Of a stretch of 64,000 nucleotides of DNA, positions 18,053 through 25,672 are shown piece by piece. The stretch is from Candidatus Manganitrophus noduliformans (GTDB taxonomy: Bacteria > Nitrospirota > Nitrospiria > SBBL01 > Manganitrophaceae), in the NCBI RefSeq assembly GCF_012184425.1, contig NZ_VTOW01000001.1, positions 1-64,000 on the forward strand, written 5' to 3'. Positions within the stretch are counted from its first letter, which is position 1. Every line of letters begins with the position of its first letter. Below the pieces are notes generated by a model, which did not search any database, was not told the DNA's origin, and saw nothing but the letters and a program-made list of their open reading frames with translations. Position numbers and translations under genes: made by a program.

Positions 18053-18796
18053 ATGAATCGACAAGAGCTTGAAAAAAAGAATATCGCCGCCCTTCGCTCT
18101 CTCGCCAAGACCCATTCGATTCGCCTTCGCCCTTCCATGCGTAAGAGCGAGATCGTTTCCGTTTTGCTGGAATCGCTTTCTCCGGCGGAAAAAAGGGAGC
18201 CCGCCCCCTTGACGGAGAAAGAAGCGGTCACGGCAAGCAGGATGACCGAACACGCCGGAGAGGGAGAAGCCCAAGAGGAAAGGACTGGCGTCGGCATTGC
18301 AACTTATCCGGAGATTCCGATGGAATATGGCGTCAATCAGGTCGTCGCCCTGGTCCGCGACCCCTGGTGGATCTACAGCTATTGGGAGGTGACCCACGAA
18401 GGAATCGGAGAGACCCATCGGAAACTGGCCGATCCGGAAAGCCGCCTCGCCCTGCGAGTTTACGATCTTTCGGAGCGGAGCGATTTGACCCATTTTTGGG
18501 ACATTGACGTCGACCACCGGATCGGAAACTGGTATGTCGATGTCGGCCAGCCCGACCGGAATTTTTTGATCGATATCGGCATGAAGTCCCGTTCCGGCGC
18601 ATTCGCAACGATCGCCCGATCGAACAGCGCCCACACCCCGCCGGCCGGCCCTTCCGACCGGTTCGATGAAGAGTGGTGGTCGCCGGAGGGGGCGCTCGTT
18701 TCCGACGGAGGAAGAAGGTTGCCGCTGGAGCCGTTCGAGCAGGAAAGAGAGGCGATCTCAAGCCTCTTCTCTCCGGGACTGCTCCGAAAAAGCTAA
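18053..18796 (+). CDS. DUF4912 domain protein with N-terminal SAP/Rho-N-like helices
   Basis: A 247-residue cytoplasmic protein. The N-terminal 50 residues (L-E-K-K-N-I-A-A-L-R-S-L-A-K...M-R-K-S-E-I-V-S-V-L-L) resemble the small SAP/Rho-N helix-extended-helix fold that binds nucleic acids. After a charged linker comes DUF4912 at about 95-200, with V-V-A-L-V-R-D-P-W-W-I-Y-S-Y-W-E-V as its signature. The start ATG has GAGGAG upstream. It is followed 105 bases later by a GH57 glucan branching-type enzyme on the same strand. This pairing is seen in several phyla, suggesting a role in alpha-glucan metabolism or its regulation, but no biochemical function is established that I can cite. Confidence 0.75.
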   Translation: MNRQELEKKNIAALRSLAKTHSIRLRPSMRKSEIVSVLLESLSPAEKREPAPLTEKEAVTASRMTEHAGEGEAQEERTGVGIATYPEIPMEYGVNQVVALVRDPWWIYSYWEVTHEGIGETHRKLADPESRLALRVYDLSERSDLTHFWDIDVDHRIGNWYVDVGQPDRNFLIDIGMKSRSGAFATIARSNSAHTPPAGPSDRFDEEWWSPEGALVSDGGRRLPLEPFEQEREAISSLFSPGLLRKS

Positions 18797-18800
18797 AACA

Positions 18801-18887
18801 CGTGAAGCGTGAGGCGTCAGGCGCTTTTACCCCTCACGCCTCACGTTCTCTTCTTTGTCGCCTCACGGCTCTTAACGACTCACGGCA
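18801..18887. repeat. Palindromic CGTGAGGCGTGAGG-type repeat
   Basis: Left arm CGTGAAGCGTGAGG (18801-18814) pairs with CCTCACGCCTCACG (18832-18845) with one mismatch. Two more CTCACG copies follow at about 18863 and 18882. It lies between the DUF4912 and GH57 genes and could act as an mRNA stabiliser or partial terminator. Confidence 0.5.
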
Positions 18888-18901
18888 TTTAGGAGGTTCC
18901 C

Positions 18902-20488
18902 ATGGAAAAAGGATCTCTCTCTCTCATTCTCCATTCACACCTTCCCTTTGTGCGCCACCCCGAATATCCGGAGTTCCTCGAAGAGGATTGGCTCTTTGAG
19001 GCCATTACCGAAACGTATATTCCGTTCATTACGATCTTTGAAAAACTGTTGAACGATCGGGTCCCGTTTCGGATCACCCTCTCGATCACGCCGACCTTGG
19101 CCGCCATGCTCAGTGATCCGCTTCTGCAACGGCGTTATTTGGAGCACATCGAGCGGCTGATCGAGCTTGCGGAGAAGGAGGTGCATCGGACGCGGAGCCA
19201 GCCGGAGTTTCATTCGACCGCCCGGATGTATCTCGATCGGTTCCGGGAAGCGCGGACCGTCTTCAACGATCGATACCGGCGGAATCTTCTCGCCGCCTTT
19301 CGCGCCTTCCAGGAAGAAGGCTCCGTCGAGCTGATGACCTCGGCGGCGACGCACGGATTTCTTCCGCTCATGGCGGTCAATCCGAATGCTGTGCGGGCGC
19401 AGGTCGAGATCGGCGCGCGGGAATATGAACGCCACTTCGGCCGGCGTCCCCGCGGGATCTGGCTTCCCGAGTGCGGCTATTATCCCGGATTGGAAGAACA
19501 CCTGGCCGCCTCCGGGCTTCAATATTTCATCGTCGATTCGCATGGACTCCTCCACGCCGTTCCCCGTCCGAAATATGCCCTCTACGCCCCGATCTACACC
19601 CCCGCGAAGGTCGCGGCGTTCGGACGGGACGTCGAATCGTCGAAACAGGTCTGGAGCGCGGAAGAGGGCTACCCGGGAGATTTCGTTTACCGCGATTTCT
19701 ATCGCGACATCGGCTTTGACCTCGATCTCGACTACGTCCGGCCCTACATCCACGACGGCGGCATCCGCATTTCAACCGGAATCAAATACCACCGGATTAC
19801 CGGGAAAACCGACCACAAGGAGCCGTATCACCGGGGATGGGCGATCGACCGGGCGGCGGAGCACGCGGGAAATTTCATGTTCAACCGGGAACGCCAGATC
19901 GCGCACCTCCACGACGCCATGGGGCGAAAGCCGGTGATCGTCGCCCCCTACGACGCCGAGCTCTTCGGGCATTGGTGGTTTGAAGGGCCGGAGTGGATCG
20001 ACTTTTTCATTCGGAAAAGCGCCTACGATCAGAACATTTTCCGCCTCACCACACCGTCCGAGTATCTTCGCGAGAATCCGAGGAATCAGGTGGCGACCCC
20101 GCCGATGTGCAGCTGGGGATGGAAGGGATACAACGAGGTCTGGCTGGAGGGGAGCAATGATTGGATTTATCGCCACCTTCATCAAGCGGCCGATCGGATG
20201 GTCTCGCTGGCCCGACGCTTCCCCCAAGCGGACGGCCTTCGGAAACGAGCGCTGCGCCAAGCCGCCCGCGAGCTCCTCTTGGCGCAGGCTTCGGACTGGG
20301 CTTTTATCATGAAGACCGGAACGTCCGTTCCGTATGCCGTCAAGCGAACCTACGATCACCTCTCCCGCTTTACCCGGCTCTATGAAGAGATTTCATCGGA
20401 GCGGATTCATGAAATTGCGCTCAAAGAGATCGAAGAAAAAGACAACCTCTTCCCGGAGATCGACTATCGGCTTTATGCAGGCGCTTAG
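18902..20488 (+). CDS. Glycoside hydrolase family 57 protein, 1,4-alpha-glucan branching enzyme type
   Basis: A 528-residue cytoplasmic protein of the GH57 (DUF1957) group, which includes branching enzymes that form alpha-1,6 branches in glycogen. Motifs in order: L-I-L-H-S-H-L-P-F-V-R-H-P near the start (conserved region 1), the nucleophile in G-I-W-L-P-E-C-G-Y with Glu190, and the second catalytic residue in P-Y-D-A-E-L-F-G-H-W-W with Asp351. The C-terminal helical part has W-A-F-I-M-K-T-G-T near 475, typical of the branching subtype. The start ATG has AGGAGG upstream. Together with the preceding DUF4912 gene it makes a two-gene glucan unit; no glgA or glgP is in view. Confidence 0.88.
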   Translation: MEKGSLSLILHSHLPFVRHPEYPEFLEEDWLFEAITETYIPFITIFEKLLNDRVPFRITLSITPTLAAMLSDPLLQRRYLEHIERLIELAEKEVHRTRSQPEFHSTARMYLDRFREARTVFNDRYRRNLLAAFRAFQEEGSVELMTSAATHGFLPLMAVNPNAVRAQVEIGAREYERHFGRRPRGIWLPECGYYPGLEEHLAASGLQYFIVDSHGLLHAVPRPKYALYAPIYTPAKVAAFGRDVESSKQVWSAEEGYPGDFVYRDFYRDIGFDLDLDYVRPYIHDGGIRISTGIKYHRITGKTDHKEPYHRGWAIDRAAEHAGNFMFNRERQIAHLHDAMGRKPVIVAPYDAELFGHWWFEGPEWIDFFIRKSAYDQNIFRLTTPSEYLRENPRNQVATPPMCSWGWKGYNEVWLEGSNDWIYRHLHQAADRMVSLARRFPQADGLRKRALRQAARELLLAQASDWAFIMKTGTSVPYAVKRTYDHLSRFTRLYEEISSERIHEIALKEIEEKDNLFPEIDYRLYAGA

Positions 20489-20566
20489 GTGTTCCCCCTG
20501 CTTGCGAAGAGAATATCGTCCGGTTAAGATAGGGGTATCAGCGTGGATCGCGGATCTGGAGATTTC

Positions 20567-21124
20567 ATGGAACAGGCGATAGAAACGCTCAAGGGAAAAT
20601 TGCTGATCGCAATGCCGATGCTTAACGATCCCAACTTCCGGCAGTCGGTGATCCTGATGTGCGAGCATGGACCGGAAGGGGCGTTGGGATTGATCATCAA
20701 CCGCCCGACGGAAGTGGCGGTCTCGACGTTGATCGAAGATTTTCCTAAGCTGGCCGGCGGCGAGTGGGTTTACGCCGGCGGCCCCGTGGCGAAAAACGGA
20801 ATGTTGATACTCTGCCGGGGCGATGCAACGCTCGAAAATCACAGCGTCCTGGAGGACGTCTACCTGGCCAAGGATTTGGACGAGCTGAAAACGCCGGGAG
20901 CGCTCGGCCCCGACGGAGAGATCCGTTGTTGCTTGGGATATGCCGGTTGGGCGCCCGGCCAATTGGAAGGGGAGATGTCCTCGGGCGCCTGGCGGACCCT
21001 CCCGGCCGATGCAGCGCTGATCTTTGACGCCGACCCGACCCTCATTTGGCCGCAAATGATGCGCCGGTTCGGTCCCGAATGGGCCTTTTATGCAACGATG
21101 CCGTTCGATCCAAACCTAAATTAA
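20567..21124 (+). CDS. YqgE/AlgH family protein (UPF0301)
   Basis: A protein of about 185 residues with the complete YqgE/AlgH fold signature: G-K-L-L-I-A-M-P near the start, then D-P-N-F-x-x-S-V-I-L-M-C-E-H, G-A-L-G-L-I-I-N-R-P, the glycine-rich Y-A-G-G-P-V, and Y-A-G-W-A-P-G-Q-L-E. AlgH was named for an effect on alginate regulation in Pseudomonas, but the molecular function is unresolved. The open frame begins with GTG at 20543; I chose the ATG at 20567, where the family begins and CTGGAG lies upstream. It stands alone between the GH57 gene and the HD-GYP gene. Confidence 0.88.
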   Translation: MEQAIETLKGKLLIAMPMLNDPNFRQSVILMCEHGPEGALGLIINRPTEVAVSTLIEDFPKLAGGEWVYAGGPVAKNGMLILCRGDATLENHSVLEDVYLAKDLDELKTPGALGPDGEIRCCLGYAGWAPGQLEGEMSSGAWRTLPADAALIFDADPTLIWPQMMRRFGPEWAFYATMPFDPNLN

Positions 21125-21340
21125 CCCCACCTTACTTCTTTTCGCTACCCCATCATACCACCTTGTAGAACCCTGTCGCCGGCTCCACACCCGCGGAACA
21201 AAAGTGTGCAGATTTTCATTAACTTTTGGAGAAAATCCAGACCGATCTCGCTTCTTTACAAAAGATCAAGACGGTCTGGGATTTGCTCTAAGAAGGGATA
21301 GGAACCGGAACGATTGAACACTTTTTCCAGGAGGAACGAG

Positions 21341-22480
21341 ATGGCAAAACGTCCTCAGATTTTGATCATTGAAGATCAGCTCGGCCCGAGAAAATCGCTC
21401 GAAATGATCCTTTCCCCTTACTTCGATGTTCTCACCGTCGATTCGGGAGAAAAGGGATTGGCCCAGCTGAAGGAAAGACCGGTCGATGTGGTGACGCTCG
21501 ACCTCCGGCTTCCCAACCTGCAAGGAATCGATGTCCTTCGCCAAATTAAACAGATGCATGGAGACATCGAGGTCATCGTCATCACCGGTTACGGGGAGTT
21601 CAAAACAGTGCTCGATGCGCTCCATTTAGGCGCCTCCTCCTATCTCCTGAAGCCCTTTAACATGGGGGACGTTTTGACCGCCGTGAATCGGGCCGCCGGA
21701 AAGAAGCGGCAGATGGATCAATTAAAAGAGTTCCTGATCCAGATCGGAGGATTGATCGGCGCCGAGAAAGAACTCTCCCAAGGGATCAAGCTGCTCGAAC
21801 AAGATCGCTCCCTTCTCGAGGGGGTCAAGAAGATGTTCGAAAAAACGGAGCAAGAAATCGAGGAGGAGCGGCGGGTCAACCATTTTGACTTCATCCGGGC
21901 CCTCATCGACACCGTTGAAAAAAGAGATCCGTACGCCTACGGCCATTCGAGCCGGGTCAACTATTATTCCTACCTGATCGCGCAACGCCTCGGACTGACC
22001 GATTCGGAGAAAGAAGAGCTGCAGATCGGCGCCTACATGCACGACATCGGCAAGCTCGGCATCGACCCGCAGGTGGTCCAGAAAAAGGGAGAGTATACCT
22101 CCGAGGAGATGGAGGCGATCAAAAGACATCCCGAAATCGGCGTGAATCTCGTCGCCCCGCTAAACCTTTCCCCGAACGTACTCGCCTTGATCCGGCATCA
22201 CCACGAGTATTACATCGGGAAAGGATACCCCGACGGCATCGGCGGAGAAGACATCCCCCTCCTGGCGCGGATCGTGGCCGTGGCCGACGCATTCGATGCG
22301 ATGGTTTCCGATTACCCTTATGAATACAGGAAGGTTCTCTCTCTGGAAGAGGCGACGGCGGAGCTCAATCACTGCTCGGGAATTCAGTTCGATCCGAAAG
22401 TCGTGAAGGCGCTGATCGAAACGATCGAGGAGGAGCACGACCGGATCCTCCTCAAGTCGGCCCTCTTTGCCGATCTTTAA
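21341..22480 (+). CDS. Response regulator with HD-GYP phosphodiesterase output domain
   Basis: A 379-residue RpfG-like protein. The receiver domain (about 1-120) has the acidic pair E11-D12, phosphoacceptor Asp54 (T-L-D-L-R-L-P) and the conserved Lys in L-L-K-P-F. A coiled-coil linker follows. The HD-GYP domain (about 195-370) has M-H-D-I-G-K-L-G, the H-P-E-I-G box, R-H-H-H-E and the G-K-G-Y-P-D-G signature, so cyclic-di-GMP hydrolysis is expected. ATG 21341 has AGGAGG upstream; an upstream in-frame TTG at 21314 is rejected. No sensor kinase is adjacent. With the PilZ and PilB/PilT genes nearby it may link c-di-GMP to pili. Confidence 0.9.
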   Translation: MAKRPQILIIEDQLGPRKSLEMILSPYFDVLTVDSGEKGLAQLKERPVDVVTLDLRLPNLQGIDVLRQIKQMHGDIEVIVITGYGEFKTVLDALHLGASSYLLKPFNMGDVLTAVNRAAGKKRQMDQLKEFLIQIGGLIGAEKELSQGIKLLEQDRSLLEGVKKMFEKTEQEIEEERRVNHFDFIRALIDTVEKRDPYAYGHSSRVNYYSYLIAQRLGLTDSEKEELQIGAYMHDIGKLGIDPQVVQKKGEYTSEEMEAIKRHPEIGVNLVAPLNLSPNVLALIRHHHEYYIGKGYPDGIGGEDIPLLARIVAVADAFDAMVSDYPYEYRKVLSLEEATAELNHCSGIQFDPKVVKALIETIEEEHDRILLKSALFADL

Positions 22481-22483
22481 ATT

Positions 22484-23644
22484 TCATCGCTCGGCGAACC
22501 GCGAACCGACTTCCCAAGCGTGGTCCCCCACCCGGAGAATTCCCGGATGGATCGCGCGAATGCGATGGTTTGCGGAATCGGCGATGTAGATATTCCCCGC
22601 CGGGTCGATCCCGATTCCCGTCGGAAAGTCGAATCCGGCTGAAAGCCCCATCCCATCGATATCGCCCGGCTGACCGCTCCCCGCCAACGTGCTCACCCGC
22701 CCCTGAGGAAGGAGGATCTTCCGGATGCGATGGTTCTTGCTGTCCGAGACAATCAGGTTTCCCTCGATATCGACACTCACGCCGGTCGGCCAGTAAAACT
22801 GCGCCTCCTCTCGAAGCCCGTCCCGATCTCCCGGCTCCCCCGATCCGGCCACCGTCATGACGTTGCCGTCCGAGCCGATCCGCCGGATTGTGTGCGATCC
22901 TGCATCGGCGACATATACATTCCCGCCGTTGTCGGCCGCCACCGTCATCGGTTGATTGAATTTTGAAAAGTAGGCGAGGCTGTCGTGATATCCTTGCTCG
23001 CCGGTCCCGGCGACGATCATGACGATTCCCGTCGGGGTGACCCGTTTGATTCGATGCGCCCCCCGATCGGCCACATAGAGGCTTCCGTCCGGGGCCACCG
23101 CCACGCCGGTTGGATAGACAAACTCCGCCTCCTCGGCCGCTCCCTCTTTATTGCCCTGCCTTCCGCTCCCGGCAACCGTTGAAACGACCCCATCCGGCGT
23201 GATTTTTCGGATCCGGAAATTGTCGGTGTCGGCCACATAGAGGTTGTCGTCTCCATCCATCGCGAGCGTATCGGGACCGTGAAAGAGCGCCTCTCTTCCC
23301 TTCCCATCGGCGAAGCCGGGAACCCCCTGTCCCGCAAAAGTCGTCACCCAACCGAAGCGGTCGATCTTCCGGATGACATGGTTGTCATAATCGGCGACGA
23401 ACCGGTCGCCCCGCCGGTTGACCGCAATCCCGGTCGGCCAGGCGAATCGCGCCAGCGACGCCGGCCCGTCTTGAAGACCGCGCTGACCCGACCCCGCCAC
23501 AATCGAAACGATTTTTTCGGGGCTTCCCTGAAATGTCTTCCGACCCGGCATCGAGGCGGGAATCGCCCCTTCGGGGAAAGGGAAATAAGCGCATGCCGAG
23601 AAGAGAAAGAAAAGAGATACGATTAAAAAGAGGGGTCGCTTCAT
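22484..23644 (-). CDS. NHL-repeat lipoprotein (six-bladed beta-propeller)
   Basis: A 386-residue exported protein. After a hydrophobic signal the sequence L-F-S-A-C-A-Y gives an acceptable lipobox with Cys near 17, so it is probably lipidated. The body carries about six NHL blades, recognisable by repeats of F-x-x-P-(T/M)-G-(I/V)-A-V and V-A-D-(T/S/Y)-x-N-(H/F)-x-I-R-K-I. Each is followed by V-x-T-(V/F)-A-G-x-G-x-x-G. NHL propellers bind ligands or RNA and are common on cell surfaces; the partner is unknown. The ORF could begin five codons earlier at 23659, but ATG 23644 follows GAGGAG. It converges on the HD-GYP gene with only 3 bases between stops. Confidence 0.8.
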   Translation of the reverse strand: MKRPLFLIVSLFFLFSACAYFPFPEGAIPASMPGRKTFQGSPEKIVSIVAGSGQRGLQDGPASLARFAWPTGIAVNRRGDRFVADYDNHVIRKIDRFGWVTTFAGQGVPGFADGKGREALFHGPDTLAMDGDDNLYVADTDNFRIRKITPDGVVSTVAGSGRQGNKEGAAEEAEFVYPTGVAVAPDGSLYVADRGAHRIKRVTPTGIVMIVAGTGEQGYHDSLAYFSKFNQPMTVAADNGGNVYVADAGSHTIRRIGSDGNVMTVAGSGEPGDRDGLREEAQFYWPTGVSVDIEGNLIVSDSKNHRIRKILLPQGRVSTLAGSGQPGDIDGMGLSAGFDFPTGIGIDPAGNIYIADSANHRIRAIHPGILRVGDHAWEVGSRFAER

Positions 23645-23734
23645 GATCTCCTCACTCATAGATCATTCTATGAGATGGAGACAGGATCGCGCAAGGGAAA
23701 CGTTCAAATAATTGGATCGTTCTTGTGGGGGGGT

Positions 23735-23755
23735 GGGCGAGGCACCGCCTCGCCC
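23735..23755. repeat. GGGCGAGGC palindrome of the GTAGGGGC repeat family
   Basis: GGGCGAGGC (23735-23743) and GCCTCGCCC (23747-23755) form a 9-bp perfect stem. The right side continues CCTACA, as in the other copies, while the left outer arm is degraded to a G run. It lies between the NHL gene and the UvrD-family gene. Confidence 0.55.
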
Positions 23756-23769
23756 CTACAGTCCCCATC

Positions 23770-25602
23770 CTAATCGGCGAGGTGGGAAGCGGACCCGGAA
23801 CCCGATTGAGGAGATGGGATCGTTCCGATCATTTCGGTGAGAAATTGGCTCGGCCTGTTTCGAACCGGCCGCCCGAAACGGGTCCGCTCCTTCGACCAGA
23901 GGAGGTAGAGGCGTTCCTTCGCGCGGGTAATCGCCACATACATCAACCGCCGCTCTTCCTCTAATTCTTCTTCCGAGGACAACGCCGGCCGGAGCGGGAA
24001 GAGCCCCTGTTCGAGACCGCAGAGAAAGACGGTCGGCCATTCCAATCCCTTGGCGGCGTGGATCGTCAGCAGCTTCACGGAGTCCTCTTCATCCCGCAAC
24101 TCGTCTTGGACCGATCGGGTAAACTGCCACCGCAGAAAGGCGGAGAGCGAGTGGTCTTCCTGATTCTCCCCCTGCCAACGGCCCATCTTCTCGAAGAGCT
24201 TCAGAAGATGGGCCTCCTTCAGCGGATAACCCTCTTTTCGGTATCGCTCGGAGAACTGAAACCGGCGATCGACCTCCTTCGCCAGATCCAAAACGGTCGG
24301 ATACGCTCCCTTCGAGAGCTTCTCCTGAAGATCGAGAAGATGCTCTTTGAACCAGGACGAGGGAAGCAGATCGAAGAGAGGCCGCTCGGCGCGGGCCGCT
24401 TCGAGGTTGAGCGAGGAGAGAACCTCCGGTGAATAACGCTCCTTCGGAAGGATCTTCTTTAAATGGTAATCATCCCCCGGGTTGTGGAGGATAATCAAGA
24501 AGCTCAAGAGGTGCCGGACCTCTTCTTTCTCCCAGAAGGAGGAGGTCACCACCTGATAGGGGATCTTTCGAAGCTGGAGCGCCCTGGCGAGTGGAATTGC
24601 CTGCGCGTGGGTCCGATAGAGGATCGCCATCTCGGAAGGACGGCACTCCGCCTTTCCATAATCGCGTTTGATGATCGTCGCCACCGCCTCCGCCTCTTTC
24701 TCCGGGGTGTCGGCCTGCATCACGGAGACGGCGACCGATCCGGCCCAATCGGTCCGAAGCCGCTTTTCGAGCTGATATCGATTGTGGGCGATCAGGCGAT
24801 TGGCCGCCTCGACGATCGGACCGGTCGATCGATAGTTCTGCTCAAGACGAATGACCTCCACCTCTGGGACCATTTTCGGGAAGGAGAGGATGTGGTCGAT
24901 ATTCGCCCCGCGAAACCGGTAGATGCTCTGATAATCGTCCCCCGCCATAAAAAGATGCGACGGCCGCAGCAGATTGATCATCTCCCACTGATCCGAATCG
25001 GTATCCTGCACTTCATCGACCAAAAGATGGCTGAAGCGCGATTGATAGCTCTCGCGGACGGCGGGGTGCTCGCGAAGGAGAAGGTTGGCCGACTGCAACA
25101 GTCCGCGATAATCGAAAGCGTTTCCCTCCTTCAGCCGGCGCTGGTACTCGCGAAAAAGGGGATCGCTTTGGAAGAACCGGCCGGTCTGGAACGCCCGGAC
25201 CACGTCCGCCGGGTCGCGTTTGATCCCCAGCTCGTCGAGAATTTCGCGGAGCAGCTCCACCTGGTCGGATTGATCGTAGATGGAGAAGTTCTTTCGATAG
25301 CCGAGAATTTCTCCCCACCGCTCCAGCAGGGAAGCGGCAAAGGCATGGAAGGTCAAAAGGCTCAACTTGCGCTGCTCCCCGACCTCTGCCTCGATGCGGC
25401 GGCGCATCTCGCCCGCCGCATGGCGCGTAAACGTCAGCGCCAGCATATTCCAAGGGGAGATTCCCTCTTTCAGGAGCCGGACCAACCGGAGGCTTAAGAC
25501 CGCCGTCTTCCCGCTTCCGGCGCCGGCATTCACGAGGATCACCTGTGCGCGGCTCTCCACCGCCCGGCGCTGTGCTTCATTGAGATTTTCGATTAATTTC
25601 AT
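23770..25602 (-). CDS. UvrD/PcrA-family superfamily 1 helicase
   Basis: A 610-residue DNA helicase, shorter than PcrA/UvrD (about 720), with all SF1A motifs in order: N-x-x-Q-R-R-A-V at the start, Walker A N-A-G-A-G-S-G-K-T, L-L-V-D-E-V-Q-D-T-D (Walker B), G-D-D-Y-Q-S-I-Y-R-F-R-G-A, L-E-Q-N-Y-R-S-T, L-L-T-I-H-A-A-K-G-L-E-W and Y-V-A-I-T-R-A. It translocates 3' to 5' on single-stranded DNA. The chosen ATG at 25602 matches the family start; the frame extends to 25641 through a palindromic repeat and is not likely translated there. It follows, on the same strand, an SbcC-like ATPase gene 71 bases upstream, and may be its functional partner. Confidence 0.9.
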   Translation of the reverse strand: MKLIENLNEAQRRAVESRAQVILVNAGAGSGKTAVLSLRLVRLLKEGISPWNMLALTFTRHAAGEMRRRIEAEVGEQRKLSLLTFHAFAASLLERWGEILGYRKNFSIYDQSDQVELLREILDELGIKRDPADVVRAFQTGRFFQSDPLFREYQRRLKEGNAFDYRGLLQSANLLLREHPAVRESYQSRFSHLLVDEVQDTDSDQWEMINLLRPSHLFMAGDDYQSIYRFRGANIDHILSFPKMVPEVEVIRLEQNYRSTGPIVEAANRLIAHNRYQLEKRLRTDWAGSVAVSVMQADTPEKEAEAVATIIKRDYGKAECRPSEMAILYRTHAQAIPLARALQLRKIPYQVVTSSFWEKEEVRHLLSFLIILHNPGDDYHLKKILPKERYSPEVLSSLNLEAARAERPLFDLLPSSWFKEHLLDLQEKLSKGAYPTVLDLAKEVDRRFQFSERYRKEGYPLKEAHLLKLFEKMGRWQGENQEDHSLSAFLRWQFTRSVQDELRDEEDSVKLLTIHAAKGLEWPTVFLCGLEQGLFPLRPALSSEEELEEERRLMYVAITRAKERLYLLWSKERTRFGRPVRNRPSQFLTEMIGTIPSPQSGSGSASHLAD

Positions 25603-25626
25603 ATTCGCTTTCCATGAAATGTGATT

Positions 25627-25654
25627 GTAGGGGCGACGCATGCGTCGCCCCTAC
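25627..25654. repeat. Perfect 28-bp palindrome GTAGGGGCGACGCA/TGCGTCGCCCCTAC
   Basis: The two 14-base arms are exact reverse complements with no spacer. This is the best-preserved copy of the palindrome family seen in this window. It lies in the 71-base gap between the ATPase stop and the helicase start and would form a strong hairpin in their mRNA. Confidence 0.7.
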
Positions 25655-25672
25655 GCAAACCCGGCCGATTGA

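Noticed and set aside
23644-23659. Five-codon upstream extension of the NHL lipoprotein
   Set aside because: The GAGGAG ribosome site lies within it, and the lipobox spacing suits the later ATG.
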